Assembly: GCA_020465985.1 (NCBI GenBank)
Contig: JAANYP010000254.1
Span: 283,001-347,000 of the forward strand
DNA length: 64,000 nucleotides
Source of the DNA: Centrapalus pauciflorus
Lineage: Eukaryota > Streptophyta > Magnoliopsida > Asterales > Asteraceae
Direction of reading: 5' to 3'
Made by a program: the position numbers and the translations under genes. Positions 42,482-53,180 of the stretch are shown here, one piece after another. Numbering within the stretch: position 1 is the first letter of the stretch; each line of letters starts with the position of its first letter. Below the pieces are notes generated by a model. That model ran no database searches. It saw nothing but the letters and a program-made list of their open reading frames with translations, and was not told the DNA's origin.

Positions 42482-43678
42482 CTAACGATTCAGCATACCT
42501 AATTTGTATACCAAAATATTAAAACGCTTTTCATCTAACGCTTTGGTAAACAAATCAGCTAACTGATATTCAGTAGGTACAAAATACAATTCAACATCAC
42601 CGTTTTCTACATGATCCTTAATAAAGTGATACCGGATGTCGATGTGCTTTGTCTTAGAGTGTTGCAAAGGATTCCATGCGATAGCAATTGCACTCTGAGA
42701 ATCACAGTAGATAGGAATCTTCTGTGGTGTAAACATGTAGTCTCGTAATTGGCTCTTCATCCACAGCACTTGAGAGCAGCACGAAGACACAGCTAAGTAT
42801 TCTGCTTCAGCTATTGACAGTGAGACACAATGTTGTTTGTTGGATGACCAGCAGACGGGTTTATCACCAAGAAATTGAACTGCCCCTGATGTGCTTTTTT
42901 AATCCATTTTGTCTCCTGCATGATCAGCATCAGTAACGTCAGTTAACATAAAAGTTGATTCCTTAGGATACTACAAACCTAGATTAGGGGTACCCTTCAG
43001 AAATCTGAAAATCCGTTTGGCAGCAGCCAGATGAGATTCTTTAGGATTCGCCTGATATCTAGCACATTCACATGTTGCAAACATAATAATTGGTCTACTC
43101 GCAGTTAAGTACATTAGTGACCCAATTGTTCCTCGATAATGAGTAACATTTACAGGTTTCCCCGAAATGTCCTCATCGACTTTCGATTTCGAATCAGGAG
43201 CCATTGGTGTTTTCATTGTAGTGATGTTGGTCATGTTAAACTTTGTCAACATGTCTTGCATGTATTTCGACTGATCGATGAAAATTCCATCACTCAGTTG
43301 ACATACGTGTAAACCCAAGAAAAAAATTATTTTACCCATCATGCACATTTCAAATTTTTGGGACATTAAAAACGCGAACTTTTTACAAAATTCTGGATTC
43401 GTAGACCCAAATATTATGTCATCTACATATATTTGTATTACAATGATATCAGGACCTTGACATTTTACGAACAAGGTTGTGTCAACTACACCTTTGTTGA
43501 AACCACATTTTATGAGATAAAGTGATAATGCATCATACCATGCTCGTGGTGCTTGTTTAAGACCATACAGTGACTTATCTAAACTATATACATGATCAGG
43601 CTTCAAGGGATCTACAAATCCTTCGGGCTGATATGTATATACTTCATCTTTCAGTTCGTTATTCAAAAATGTTGTCTT
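42482..43678 (-). pseudogene. pol: Element G reverse transcriptase end and RNase H
   Basis: From the H border: TTFLNNELKDEVYTYQPEGF, YGLKQAPRAWYDAL, YVDDIIFGS, FFLGLHVCQLSDGIF, SRPIIMFATCECARYQ, then NLGL and a TAG in place of the Trp of GLWYPKES (near 42970). RNase H continues (DADHAGDK; SIAEAEYLA; CDSQSAIAIA; HIDIRYHFIKDH) with another stop near the KSTSG block and ends LGMLNR at 42482. Catalytic RT residues remain but the frame is broken. Confidence 0.88.
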
Positions 43679-44342
43679 TGTAAGGTCTGCTCTCTACGGA
43701 TCTTATCTTGACGCGACACTTTCCAACGAGTGCGGAATCCTCGTTAGTGGCTTGACGGAAAGACCATGCACACCGAAACACGAAGACTACCACGGTGATA
43801 GACGAACGACTAGAACGTCCAAACACAATGATTCTCTCCAAACGAAACTCTCCAAATGCTAGCAAGTTCGAGATCGTCCTTTTGCTTAAAGTCTCTGAAA
43901 TCCGAAAAGTCTCTGCAAAAGTCTACTAATTAATCGAATTTACCCTTAATTATACTGACAGGTTCGACTTTGTCTAGGACAAATTCGAACTTGGCCCAAG
44001 GCCTATTCGAACTTGTCCTCCTAGACAAATTCGATTCTGACTTTTAACTAAACTCGAACCTTATCTTTCAAACTTATGTTTGAACTTATGTTTTATCTTA
44101 TGTTTGAATTTATCTTTGAATTTTATGTTTGAACTTATTGTAATACGTTACCCTAAGTTCAAACATACAAACAATCAATATCAAACATATATAATCAAAC
44201 ATATATATCAAACACTTGTTAATATTCAATATCAAGTAAATTGATTTACACAAAATGTTATCTATACTTAGACTGATATCGTCACACAGGATGTACTAAC
44301 AGACTCCCCCTTGACGATAGCTTCTAACTATTTACATTTTGT
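43679..44342 (-). repeat. Element H 3' LTR, polypurine tract and ORF3 end region
   Basis: The LTR (44301-43679 on the minus strand) runs from TGTTAGTACATCC to GCAGACCTTACA. CAAGGGGGAGTC (44313-44302) precedes it as polypurine tract. Upstream of the TATA-like TATAATTAAG the LTR repeats TTCAAACATAAG and TTCGAA motifs. Confidence 0.92.
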
Positions 44343-47306
44343 CTAACTACTGGAACTATATAAACTATTACCTGCATATAAGCCTATATCGATATATATA
44401 ACTATCTTTTGGAACTTCCTAGCTTCAGATCTCCATCCTTCGTGAAAGAAGATAGGCTGATCGTGTAGCTTCTTTCGGTCATCCTTAGATAGGTTTATTA
44501 GATGCAACGGATCATACGCTCGCAAAATTACTTTGTCTTCTGTATCTTCCATTATTGCTTCAGCAATATCGTTATCTATGTACCACCACTTCATGTTACT
44601 AAGAACATCTTGTGGCATGGACTTCATTGGCACCTTCTTCAAACACTTGACGGGCTTATACATCATTCTAGCCCATGGCCTTCCCTTATGGGGATCTATT
44701 CTATTCTTGTCTCATCTTCTACTCTCTTGCCTGATCTTGGCTTTAGCCTTTCGAACTTTCCGGACCGACCCTCTTTTCTGATTATCTTCGAGATCACTTC
44801 AGCGTAAGGGTCGTCACCAATATTGATCAATTCTTTCCAGTCTAATTCCTTTACTTCTACCTTCGGCAATGTGTTAAACACTTTGAGCGTTCGCCTAAGG
44901 TATTGAAGTCCGTCTCTTCTCTTCAGTATAAAAAGTTGCAGTTCTCTGTCGAAGAACCAACTAATAATTCCACCAGAGAGATTTTCAGATCCTGGCACTT
45001 TCATCTTCTTTTTCCTCTTTGGCTCTCCCTTCTTCTCTTCCTTTCTGAACCATAGATTTAGCAATTCAGCTCTGGTTGGTTCCTTCTCAGCTTCCTCCAG
45101 CTCTGAGTTTTCTACAGATGCCAGCTTAATCTCGTCAATATCAATCACATTGTGCTCGTTCTGCACGTTTAGTTCTATGATGGGTTGTGAATTAATGATC
45201 ACTTCATCAACATTATCGTCTTCATCTTCTACCACCTCATCATCAGATTTCCAATCTACTATGACTTCAGGAACAAACTCCCCTTCCTCTAAATCTTCAA
45301 CTTCATCTTCAAAATCCAAATCAAAAAGTGTTTCTTCTTCTTCTATATCTATGAGAGAATCTGTCATCTCGCTCTCTACAATCTTAGAAGAACTAGCTTC
45401 ACCTCCTTCAACTCCAGATTGACTAGGCTCCCACTGAACTGTCGCATGCTGAGTAGATGGAAAATCTTCTGGCTCACTTTCTTTTCTAGCATCGGGATCA
45501 TTGTCATCGTCATCTTCTCTCCTTATCGCTTGAGCATCTCTGCAGCTTGTCTCCCACTGAGCCTGAAGGTTTTTCATTAGCTGCTCGAGGAGGGACTTCA
45601 AGATCTTGATCTCCGCAGCTTGATCAGCAACAAATGTTTTCAGTTCAATATTTTCCTGATCAATTCTTGCGTTATGTGCTTGAAGCTCGTTGACTGCTTT
45701 TGTAAGTTAGAAAATTTGGACTGTCTGGAAATCGACTTTGCTCCTTAGATCTAAGAATCGCTGGTTATCTGTGAATGTGGATGATGTGGATGGAACGGAT
45801 GTTATTGGATATGGCGTGATTGATGGTTGAACAGCAGGAATCTCAGGCTCTGAAGCAGAAGCAGATAAGCTCCCTGCATGAATCTGTGCCTTTTCGCCCT
45901 TTACCTTGGCACTAAAGGAGTAGGATCTTCAGCTTCAAAATCGGAATCATCGTCATCTGAATCTCTAGACACTCTCTTTTCTGCCTCTCTTCACTTACAA
46001 CAATTCTTGATCTGTATCCGCCTATTCTAACAGATGGATCAACTGTTTCAACGGCTACATCTTCAACTGCTATCTCTTCAGCTTCCTCAGACTCAGATTC
46101 TGAGGTGGTCCCTGCTTGACCCTCTACTTCAGGCTGATATTCATCCACGTCTCTAAAAATATCATCATCATGAAGATCAGTTGGTGGATCCAGAACATCC
46201 TGAACCAGTTGTTCAGTTAGACTTACGTCCGCATTAATCCCCTGAGCCCAGATTTCTTCTAAAGTTTCTACTCGAGGATCAACCTCTGGCTCCGCGCTTG
46301 AAAGGCCCGCAGCATCCGATGATGGACCTGCTGCCGATGATGATTGGACTCTGCTTGACGAAGGCCTTCATGCCTGAGTTTGTCTTTCTTGAGCTCTTTG
46401 CCTCCTGCGAGGTTGCTGTGGAAGTCTTTGTTGTTGCTGAGGTTGTTACTGTTGTTGCTGCACTTGCTGCGGCTGAGGCTGAGGTCCTTCTCCAGCCCAG
46501 TTCTCTCCCTCTGCGGCTACAAACTCCGGATCTACCACTACACCGAAGAGAGTTGCATCCAGTGGTCTAATCTGCTCTGCCCTACGAGTGTTATGTGATT
46601 GGCAATCAGCAAAAATGCGCTTATCAATAACAGCCACACTTTGAATATCCGGCAGCTGAGGCAGATTCGGTAAAAAGTGACGGATCAACATCATCACAAA
46701 ACGCGGATACATCAGAAATCTCTCCCGCACTGGAGCCGTGATCTGGTGCACAAACTCCCCAAAGAACATCTCCGAAAAGCTGAAACTTTTATTATATACC
46801 AAGGCAATCATGGCCAATTGCATCTTGGATACGATATAATCAAAACCCGCCTTTTTAGGTGCAAAGCACACCATAATCACGTGCGCTAGGTACCTCCATT
46901 GGCCTATCAACCCGCTCTTCATATAGGCAGCTTTAGCAATATCTAGGCCATACCCCATTCTCAAAAAGGCCGCTTGCCTTATGCTCAATGTGAAATTGAT
47001 CGGCCCTGCCTCTTGCTCTACCGTCCCGAGCTGCAAAACTCTACGTAACATATCAGCAGAAAACACTAATGGCTGCCCTCCAACCCTTTTCCGTAAGACT
47101 GTTGGTGTCACCGTACAGTCTACTTGTAAATGATCCCAAAATTGTCTAACATATGACAATATGATTTGCACATTGTGCGATAGTGCATATGAAACTCTGG
47201 AGTGTGCCAAAAACTCCACCACTAGTTTAAATGCCTGAGCCTCAGAAAGCTCTCTATCTGGCGATATAACCATATTATGCTTCTGGAAAAATGCTCTTTC
47301 ACCCAT
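44343..47306 (-). pseudogene. Element H ORF3 (env-position protein)
   Basis: ATG 47306 (MGERAFFQKHNMVISPDREL) follows a splice acceptor by two bases. N-terminal domain: FLAHSRVSYALSHNVQIIL, VRQFWDHLQVD, SADMLRRVLQLG, WRYLAHVIMVCFAPK, RFLMYPRFVMMLIRH. A Gln run contains TAA at about 46446, and a TGA follows near 46373. The frame stays the same to 45912, then shifts into 45601-44696: an acidic coiled stretch (EEEETLFDLDFEDEVEDLEE), a basic patch (EPKRKKKMK) and a C-terminal domain, finishing after another shift with MKWWYIDNDIAEAIM and LRAYDPLHLINLSKDDRKKL. No membrane segments. Same overall plan as E, C and F ORF3, with little sequence identity. Confidence 0.78.
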
Positions 47307-47308
47307 AT

Positions 47309-47801
47309 CTGCACATTAAAACAATAACATATATTAGAAGTGAAAAATAAAAATCAAACTTGTTTAATTTCAAATTTGTTTTATTTTGAACTTATGAAGT
47401 CCAAAATCCAACACATTTGAATTTTTACAAGTTTGAATTCAAAATGATGCAAAACTTTCGACTTTAATACTAAATTCGAAGGACATGTTTGAATTTGACT
47501 GAATTCGAGTTTGTTGAGAAATTCGAATTTACTGACAAATTCGAACATGATGAACATGTTCGAATTCGGTCACTTTCGAACACAAATCCATGATTTAAAC
47601 CCCATTTGACTTAGAAATTAGTATTAACTAGTCCTATTAGGTTCTAATCGAAGATGTATTTGATTTATTTGAAGTTTTACCGGTTGAAACTTGTGATTTT
47701 GAATCACAAAGTTTAAACCCTTAAAACTTCACAGTTTGATCGATTTTTGCTAAAAATGAGTCCTAGGATACCTAAATATTGTATAACACTTATGATTATA
47801 C
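47309..47801 (-). other. Predicted 5' UTR intron of element H ORF3
   Basis: Donor AATCTAG|GTATAATC at 47801 and acceptor TTTAATGTGCAG|AT at 47309, 493 bases. The middle (47460-47580) is dense in TTCGAA, AATTCGAA and GAATTCGA motifs, the same core as in the H LTR. Confidence 0.6.
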
Positions 47802-48100
47802 CTAGATTAGCAAGTAGATTCGAACACACACTAGCAAAACTTCGAGGAATAGTTGAAAAATAGAAATCGGCAAAGTCGAACACAAGTTCGAAATCGTCTG
47901 AAAGTAAGTTCGAATGAGTAAAATCGAAAGTAGGTGACAATGAATGTGCTCTGTTGACCTTTAAATACTATCCACCTTCGAACTTGCATTAAATTTGAAT
48001 TTACTGACAAATTCGAAAATGAATTCGAGTTTGTCTTAAATTCGAACAAAATTGAAAATTTTGAAAATCTTCGAATAAAATTCAACTTTTTCTACTTTTA
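47802..48100 (-). promoter_or_regulatory. Putative promoter and first exon of element H ORF3
   Basis: TATA box TATTTAAA at 47967-47960 (minus strand), preceded by TTCGAA-rich sequence (TTCGAATTTGTC type) and followed by an exon of about 130 bases that ends at the donor 47801. Layout matches the element E ORF3 promoter (TTTAAATA, noncoding exon, intron, ATG). Confidence 0.55.
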
Positions 48101-49266
48101 CGTGCAACGACAAACTTTGCAAAATTATTCACACAAAGCGATAGATTTTTATGCAATGTATGTTTATTCAACTAAAAATGCATCCTCAGTAACTTTGACC
48201 TTTCTTCTAAAAATAAAAATAAACTAAAATAAAATAAGATAAAGTAAAATAAAATAAAATAAAATAAAATTTTGAATAAAATTTAAACTTAAACTACTCT
48301 AAAATACTTCTAAAATTTACATCCTATACTAACAGAATATTTTTGGCGAGAAAGTCATAGAAAGGTTCAATCAGATAGAGGTGTCAGATACGCACTTTTA
48401 GTATTACACTTTCACACTTAGGAATTTTTTATTCCTTTGATTGTTTGTCGTGACACACATTTCTAGGCGATTGTTAGTATTATTTTCCCTTTAAACATGT
48501 TCCACTTTGGAATATCCCTTGGCCTTTTTATTTATCAAGAAACTACCTTACGTGTCTCACACTTAGACATACTTTTATGATCAAGGCATACACACAATGA
48601 TAATAACTTTTCGGTATTGCAAATTTTCTTCAAAAGACAAACGTCGGACACAGATCTGTATTTACATACAACAGAGTGTCTTAGTTTCTCTTAAAGTTTA
48701 TTTTAAAGTTAGCAAGACAGCGGTGACAAGTCTGTACCGACGTACAACAAAACGACTTATCTTGCTAACTCGAGTCAAACCAGAGGCAACAGGTCTGTAA
48801 TGACGTACAACATTTAGAATCAATGTCTGTATGTCTCTAACATAAAAATTAAGATCATTTGGTCATACATCTAAGTTAGTGACACGTCTGACTTTTTCTT
48901 GAATATTTTATTAGCCTTGAGATTCCCTTTGTGTATTATGCCTACCAACACATCAAACTAGAAAATGTATATCACTTAGAGTTTTAGGTGCATTATGTGT
49001 GAAAGCTTAACACTTAGAGATTGTATCGACTGTGCTAATTTTCGTCACTTTGAACCTATGTATCTAAGACTTAACTCATTTTCTAATATTCTCCTTTTTT
49101 TTTTTTTAGCTTTTTATGGTTTTCTCTTTTTTTTTTCATAAATAAGAGTAAGAAAATAAACTAATCTACTAACTTACTATAAGAAATTCTACTAAGCTAC
49201 TAAACTTACTATAAAAAGAAAGAAATTCTACTACTATAAAAAGAAATAAATTCTACTAAGGTCAAG
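48101..49266 (-). other. Element H noncoding region between RNase H and ORF3 promoter
   Basis: No gene seen. Contains a (TTTTA)n tract on the minus strand (48270-48215), shared in position with E and G, and a stretch (48590-48840) with repeated ACAGGTCTGT/ACGTACAACA phrases (AGATCTGTATTTACATACAACA, AAGTCTGTACCGACGTACAAC, CAGGTCTGTAATGACGTACAAC), three diverged copies of a unit of about 60-90 bases. Confidence 0.6.
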
Positions 49267-50480
49267 CTACTCTGGATTACGCATTCCGTTTAGTTGAACC
49301 AACAACTCAAAACGTGACTTATCAAAACCTTTGGTAAATAATTCAGCATTATTATCTTCCGTTGCCACTTTTACCAGCTTAATTAAATTCTTTTCAGCAC
49401 AATCACGTATAAAATGGTGTCTTATGTCTATGTGCTTGGTTTTATAGTGTTTAACTGGATTATTGGTTATAGCAATAGTAGACCGGTTATCTATCCTAAT
49501 AGGAGTATGAGTATAAGTCAAACCGTAATCCCGCAATTGTTGTTGTAACCACAAAACCTGTGAACAGCAACTACCAGCAGCAACATATTCGGCCTCGCAT
49601 GTTGACACGGCTACCGAAGTCTGTTTCTTGCATTGCCAGGAAACGAGTCTCCCTCCAAGGAACTGACAACCTCCAGTTGTTGACTTGCGATTCAAGCTGC
49701 ATCCTCCATAGTCTGAATCCGTGAATGCCTCCAATTCCAGATCACCATCCGCGTGATACCAAAGTCCCAGTTTCGGTTTCGACTTGAGGCATCTTAGAAT
49801 CCGCTTCACAGCTTTCATGTGCATCTCTTTTGGATTAGCTTGAAACCTAAGCACAAATACACACAGCAAACATTATGTCAGGTCTAGAAGCAGTTAAATA
49901 CATGAGTGATCCTATCATGGCCCGATATAACGTCGGATCCACATCGGTATCACTTTCTGTACCCGGTCCGAGATTATGATTCACTTGAATCGATGTGCTG
50001 AAGTGAGCAGTCAGCTTTGTTCCTTCCATTCCGAAGCGCTCTAGAATGTCGTAGACATACTTCGTCTGATGAATAAACATGTCCTCCTTCCTCTGTTCAA
50101 CTTGCAACCCCAGAAAGAATTTTAACTCACCCATAGCACTCATCTCAAACTTAGACTTCATCGCCTTTTCAAAGTCTTTGCACATCTGCTCGTCTGATGA
50201 CCCGAAAATGATATCATCGACGTACACTTATACCAAGATGAAATGTTCATCCTTTCTTTTCACAAACAGCGTACTATCTATTCTCCCTCTTTCAAACCCG
50301 TTGTCTAAAAGATGATTAGATAGTTTCTCGTACCATGCCCTTGGTGCTTGATGTAGTCCACACAAAGCCTTATCTAACCGATACACTCTGTCTGGATACT
50401 TCGGATCTGTAAACCCGGGCGGCTGTTCCACATATACCAGTTCCTTCCCTTTCCCATAAAGTAAAGCACTTTTAATATAT
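49267..50480 (-). pseudogene. pol: Element H reverse transcriptase (C-terminal) and RNase H
   Basis: Begins abruptly inside RT at KSALLYGK, then VEQPPGFTDPKYPDRVYRLD, GLHQAPRAWYEKL, a TAA just before VYVDDIIFGS, KFFLGLQVEQ and SRPDIMFAVCICA. A 1-base insertion shifts to RFQANPKEMHMKAVKRI, and RNase H follows (FTDSDYGGC, STCEAEYVA, DNRSTIAI, HIDIRHHFIRD), ending NGMRNPE. The RT first third is missing, so no active enzyme could be made. Confidence 0.88.
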
Positions 50481-50565
50481 CCAAAAACGTGATTTTAACA
50501 GTCCAAGACATCAAGAAACCACAGATGTTTCTAGTGAACACGAAGAACACCACGAACACCCAATT

Positions 50566-51188
50566 GCTCTGATACCACTAGTAAGGTCTGCTCTCTACGG
50601 ATCTTATCTTGACGTGACACCTTCCAACGAGTGCGGAATCCTCGTTAGTGGCTTGACGGAAAGACCACGCACACCGAAACACGGAGACTACCACGGTGAT
50701 AGACGAACAACTAGAACGTCCCAACAGAATGATTCTCTCCAAACGAAACTCTCCAAATGCTAGCAAGTTCGAGATCGCCCTTTTGCTTAAACTCTCTGAA
50801 ATCCGAAAAGTCTCTGCAAAAGTCTACTAATTAATCGAATTTACCCTTAATTATACTGACAGGTTCGACTTTGTCTAGGAAAAATTCAAACTTGGCCCAA
50901 GGCCTATTCGAACTTGTCCTCCTAGACAAATTCGATTCTGACTTTTAACTAAACTCGAACCTTATCTTTCAAACTTATGTTTGAACTTATGTTTTATCTT
51001 ATGTTTGAATTTATCTTTGAATTTTATGTTTGAACTTATTGAAATACGTTACCCTAAGTTCAAACATACAAACAATCAATATCAAACATATATATCAAAC
51101 ACTTGCTAATATTCAATATCAAGTAAATTGACTTACACAAAATGATATCTATACTTAGACTGCTATCGTCACACAGGATGTACTAACA
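50566..51188 (-). repeat. Element H primer binding site and 5' LTR
   Basis: Minus-strand TGGTATCAGAGC (50577-50566) lies two bases inside the LTR end. The LTR (51188-50580) begins TGTTAGTACATCC and ends GCAGACCTTAC with the last bases changed (CT instead of CA), probably a point mutation. Confidence 0.9.
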
Positions 51189-53180
51189 GTCTTTACGTCC
51201 ATCTGATATACTGTGAAGTTTTTATGAGCTGCAAATGCTATGAACATCTGTATGGCCTCGATTCTAGCAACTGGTGCAAATGTCTCATCATAGTCAATTC
51301 CCTCCTGTTGATTGTGTCCCTTGGAAACGAGTCGTGCTTTGTTATGGATGATCACACCTTGTTCATCCTTCTTGTTTTTGAAAATCCACTTCGTGCCAAT
51401 GATGGATTTATCCTTCGGTTTTTCCACCAATCTCCAAACTCTCCACCGTTTAAACTGATTCAGTTCCTCTTGCATTGCCACAATCCAATCAGCGTCCTGA
51501 AGAGCTTCTTTAACCGTTTTTGGTTCGATCTTACTCAAGAAATTTGAGAAGAGACACTCGTTGTTTGTAGCTCTTCGGGTTTGAACTGACGCAGAGGAAT
51601 CTCCTATAATGTTTTTCGGAGGGTGATCCCTGTACATTTATGCGTATGCGGATATGGTTGAAGTTGGTCTTGATTGGAATCTAAATCAAGGTAGGGTTGA
51701 CGGGGAGGATGTTTCGAAGATATTGGAACCTCAATTGGAATATGGGTTTCGAAGGACTGGTCAATCAAGGGTAAGGCTTGTGATTCTGGAGTTGTATGTT
51801 GGGGAACACTATCAGAAGAAACAACTACAGATTCTTCAGAAACTGCTGGCAGTGAATGATCTGAGACAACAACAGGATCTTCAGTAACCCTGAACTGGCT
51901 TGCCTAGGAGCCATTACGATGCATTCATTGAATTTGACATTCACGCTTTCATTGACAGTCTTGTGCATTTGTTGTACACTCAGAAAGCCACAGACTCCTT
52001 AGAGTAGCCGATAAAGATTCCTTCAATAGCTTTCTGGTTGAATTTTCCCAAATTGTCTTTATCATTTAGAATGAAACATCTGCAACCAAAGACATGGAAA
52101 AATTTAACGTTATGAAGTCTTTTATTAATCAATTCATACGGTGTCTTCCCGAAGCGTTTGTTTATGATGGATCTGTTTTGGGTAAAACACGAAGTTGATA
52201 CAGCTTCATCCCAGAGGAATAGCGGAAGATTTGAATAGGCTAGCATTGTCTTTGAAGATTCAACAAGAGTGCAGTTTTTTTCTTCCAACTACACCATTTT
52301 GTTGAACGGTACGAGTAGCAGAGAATTGATGGGCTATTATTCCTAAAGAACTAAGAAAGGTCTCGAAGGATTTGTTCTTAAATTTAGTACCATTATTAGA
52401 TCTAACGGTCTGGACAGTGAGCTGTAACTTGACGTGAATTTTGCGTAGGAAGTCAATTATGATGTCTGTAGCTTCAGATTAGGATCGTAGAAAGAAAACC
52501 CACGTGCATCTCGAGTAATCATCGACGATTACAAGAACATACTTTTTCTTTTTGATCTTTGTACCCTCACCGGCCCGCAAAGATCCATGTGAAGCAGCTC
52601 TAAAGGCTTTGTTGAAAACTGTTCAACTTTTGATTTAGGTGAGGCTCTCACCATCTTTCCTTTCTCACAAGCCATGCACAACTGCTCTTTTCAAAATTTG
52701 AGAGTTGGATGGTCTTTGACTAAACCTTCTTTAGCAAGGTTATTGAGATCTTTGAAGTTCAAGTGGGAAAGACGACGATGTCACAACCATAACTCTTTTG
52801 TAGATGCCTTAGACAATAAGCAGACATCTTTTCTCACATTTAGGTTGGCCAAATCGATTGAGTACAAGTTTGTCTTTCTATCTCCATCTAGGATTTCCTT
52901 TCCTTTCCCAGATCGAATGCTACATTTGTTAGCTTTGAAATTAACCTCTAACCCTTTGTCGCACAATTGACCAATGCTAAACAGATTATGACCAAGACCA
53001 TCGACATAGAATACCTTTTGAATTGTGATCTGGTCATATTCCAAACTTCCATAGCCTCTGATCGGACAGAACTGATCATTACCAAACCTAACCATCCCAC
53101 AGAATTTACCAACGAAATTCAGAAGGGTGTCTCATTGTCCGGTCATATGCTTGGAACATCCCGAATCAAGGTACCATGCA
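51189..53180 (-). pseudogene. pol: Element G protease, integrase and RT N-terminus
   Basis: Starts with WYLDSGCSKHMTGQ (near 53165) followed at once by a stop, then MVRFGNDQFCPIRGYGSL, LGHNLFSIGQLCDKGLE and CSIRSGKGKEIL. The integrase zinc region and core are readable in pieces with several stops (52780-51980; LPLFLWDEAVSTSCF, FFHVFGCRCFILNDKDNLG). RT starts with EELNQFKRWRVWRLVEKP and IGTKWIFKNKKDEQG and runs to VYQMDVKT, where H is inserted (51193). Extensive decay of the integrase suggests G is old. Confidence 0.82.

Larger units (their letters stand above)
43679..51188 (-). mobile_element. Element H: copia deletion derivative lacking gag, protease and integrase
   Basis: Flanked by GTCTT duplications (43674-43678, 51189-51193) in the RT of G. 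LTRs of 623 bp (43679-44301) and 609 bp (50580-51188) are nearly identical apart from a short indel in the ATATAT region. The primer binding site (50577-50566) is followed after about 90 bases by the middle of RT (50480), so everything from gag to the RT start was deleted. RT, RNase H, a spliced-looking ORF3 leader, ORF3 and the polypurine tract remain. It must have moved with proteins from a full relative. Confidence 0.9.

Noticed and set aside
45150..45422. Plus-strand Ser-rich ORF
   Set aside because: Antisense shadow of the acidic Glu/Asp-rich stretch of element H ORF3.
44343..47306. Retroviral-type envelope glycoprotein
   Set aside because: Position fits the term env-like, but no signal peptide, transmembrane helix or fusion-peptide-like segment is visible in this or the other ORF3 copies.
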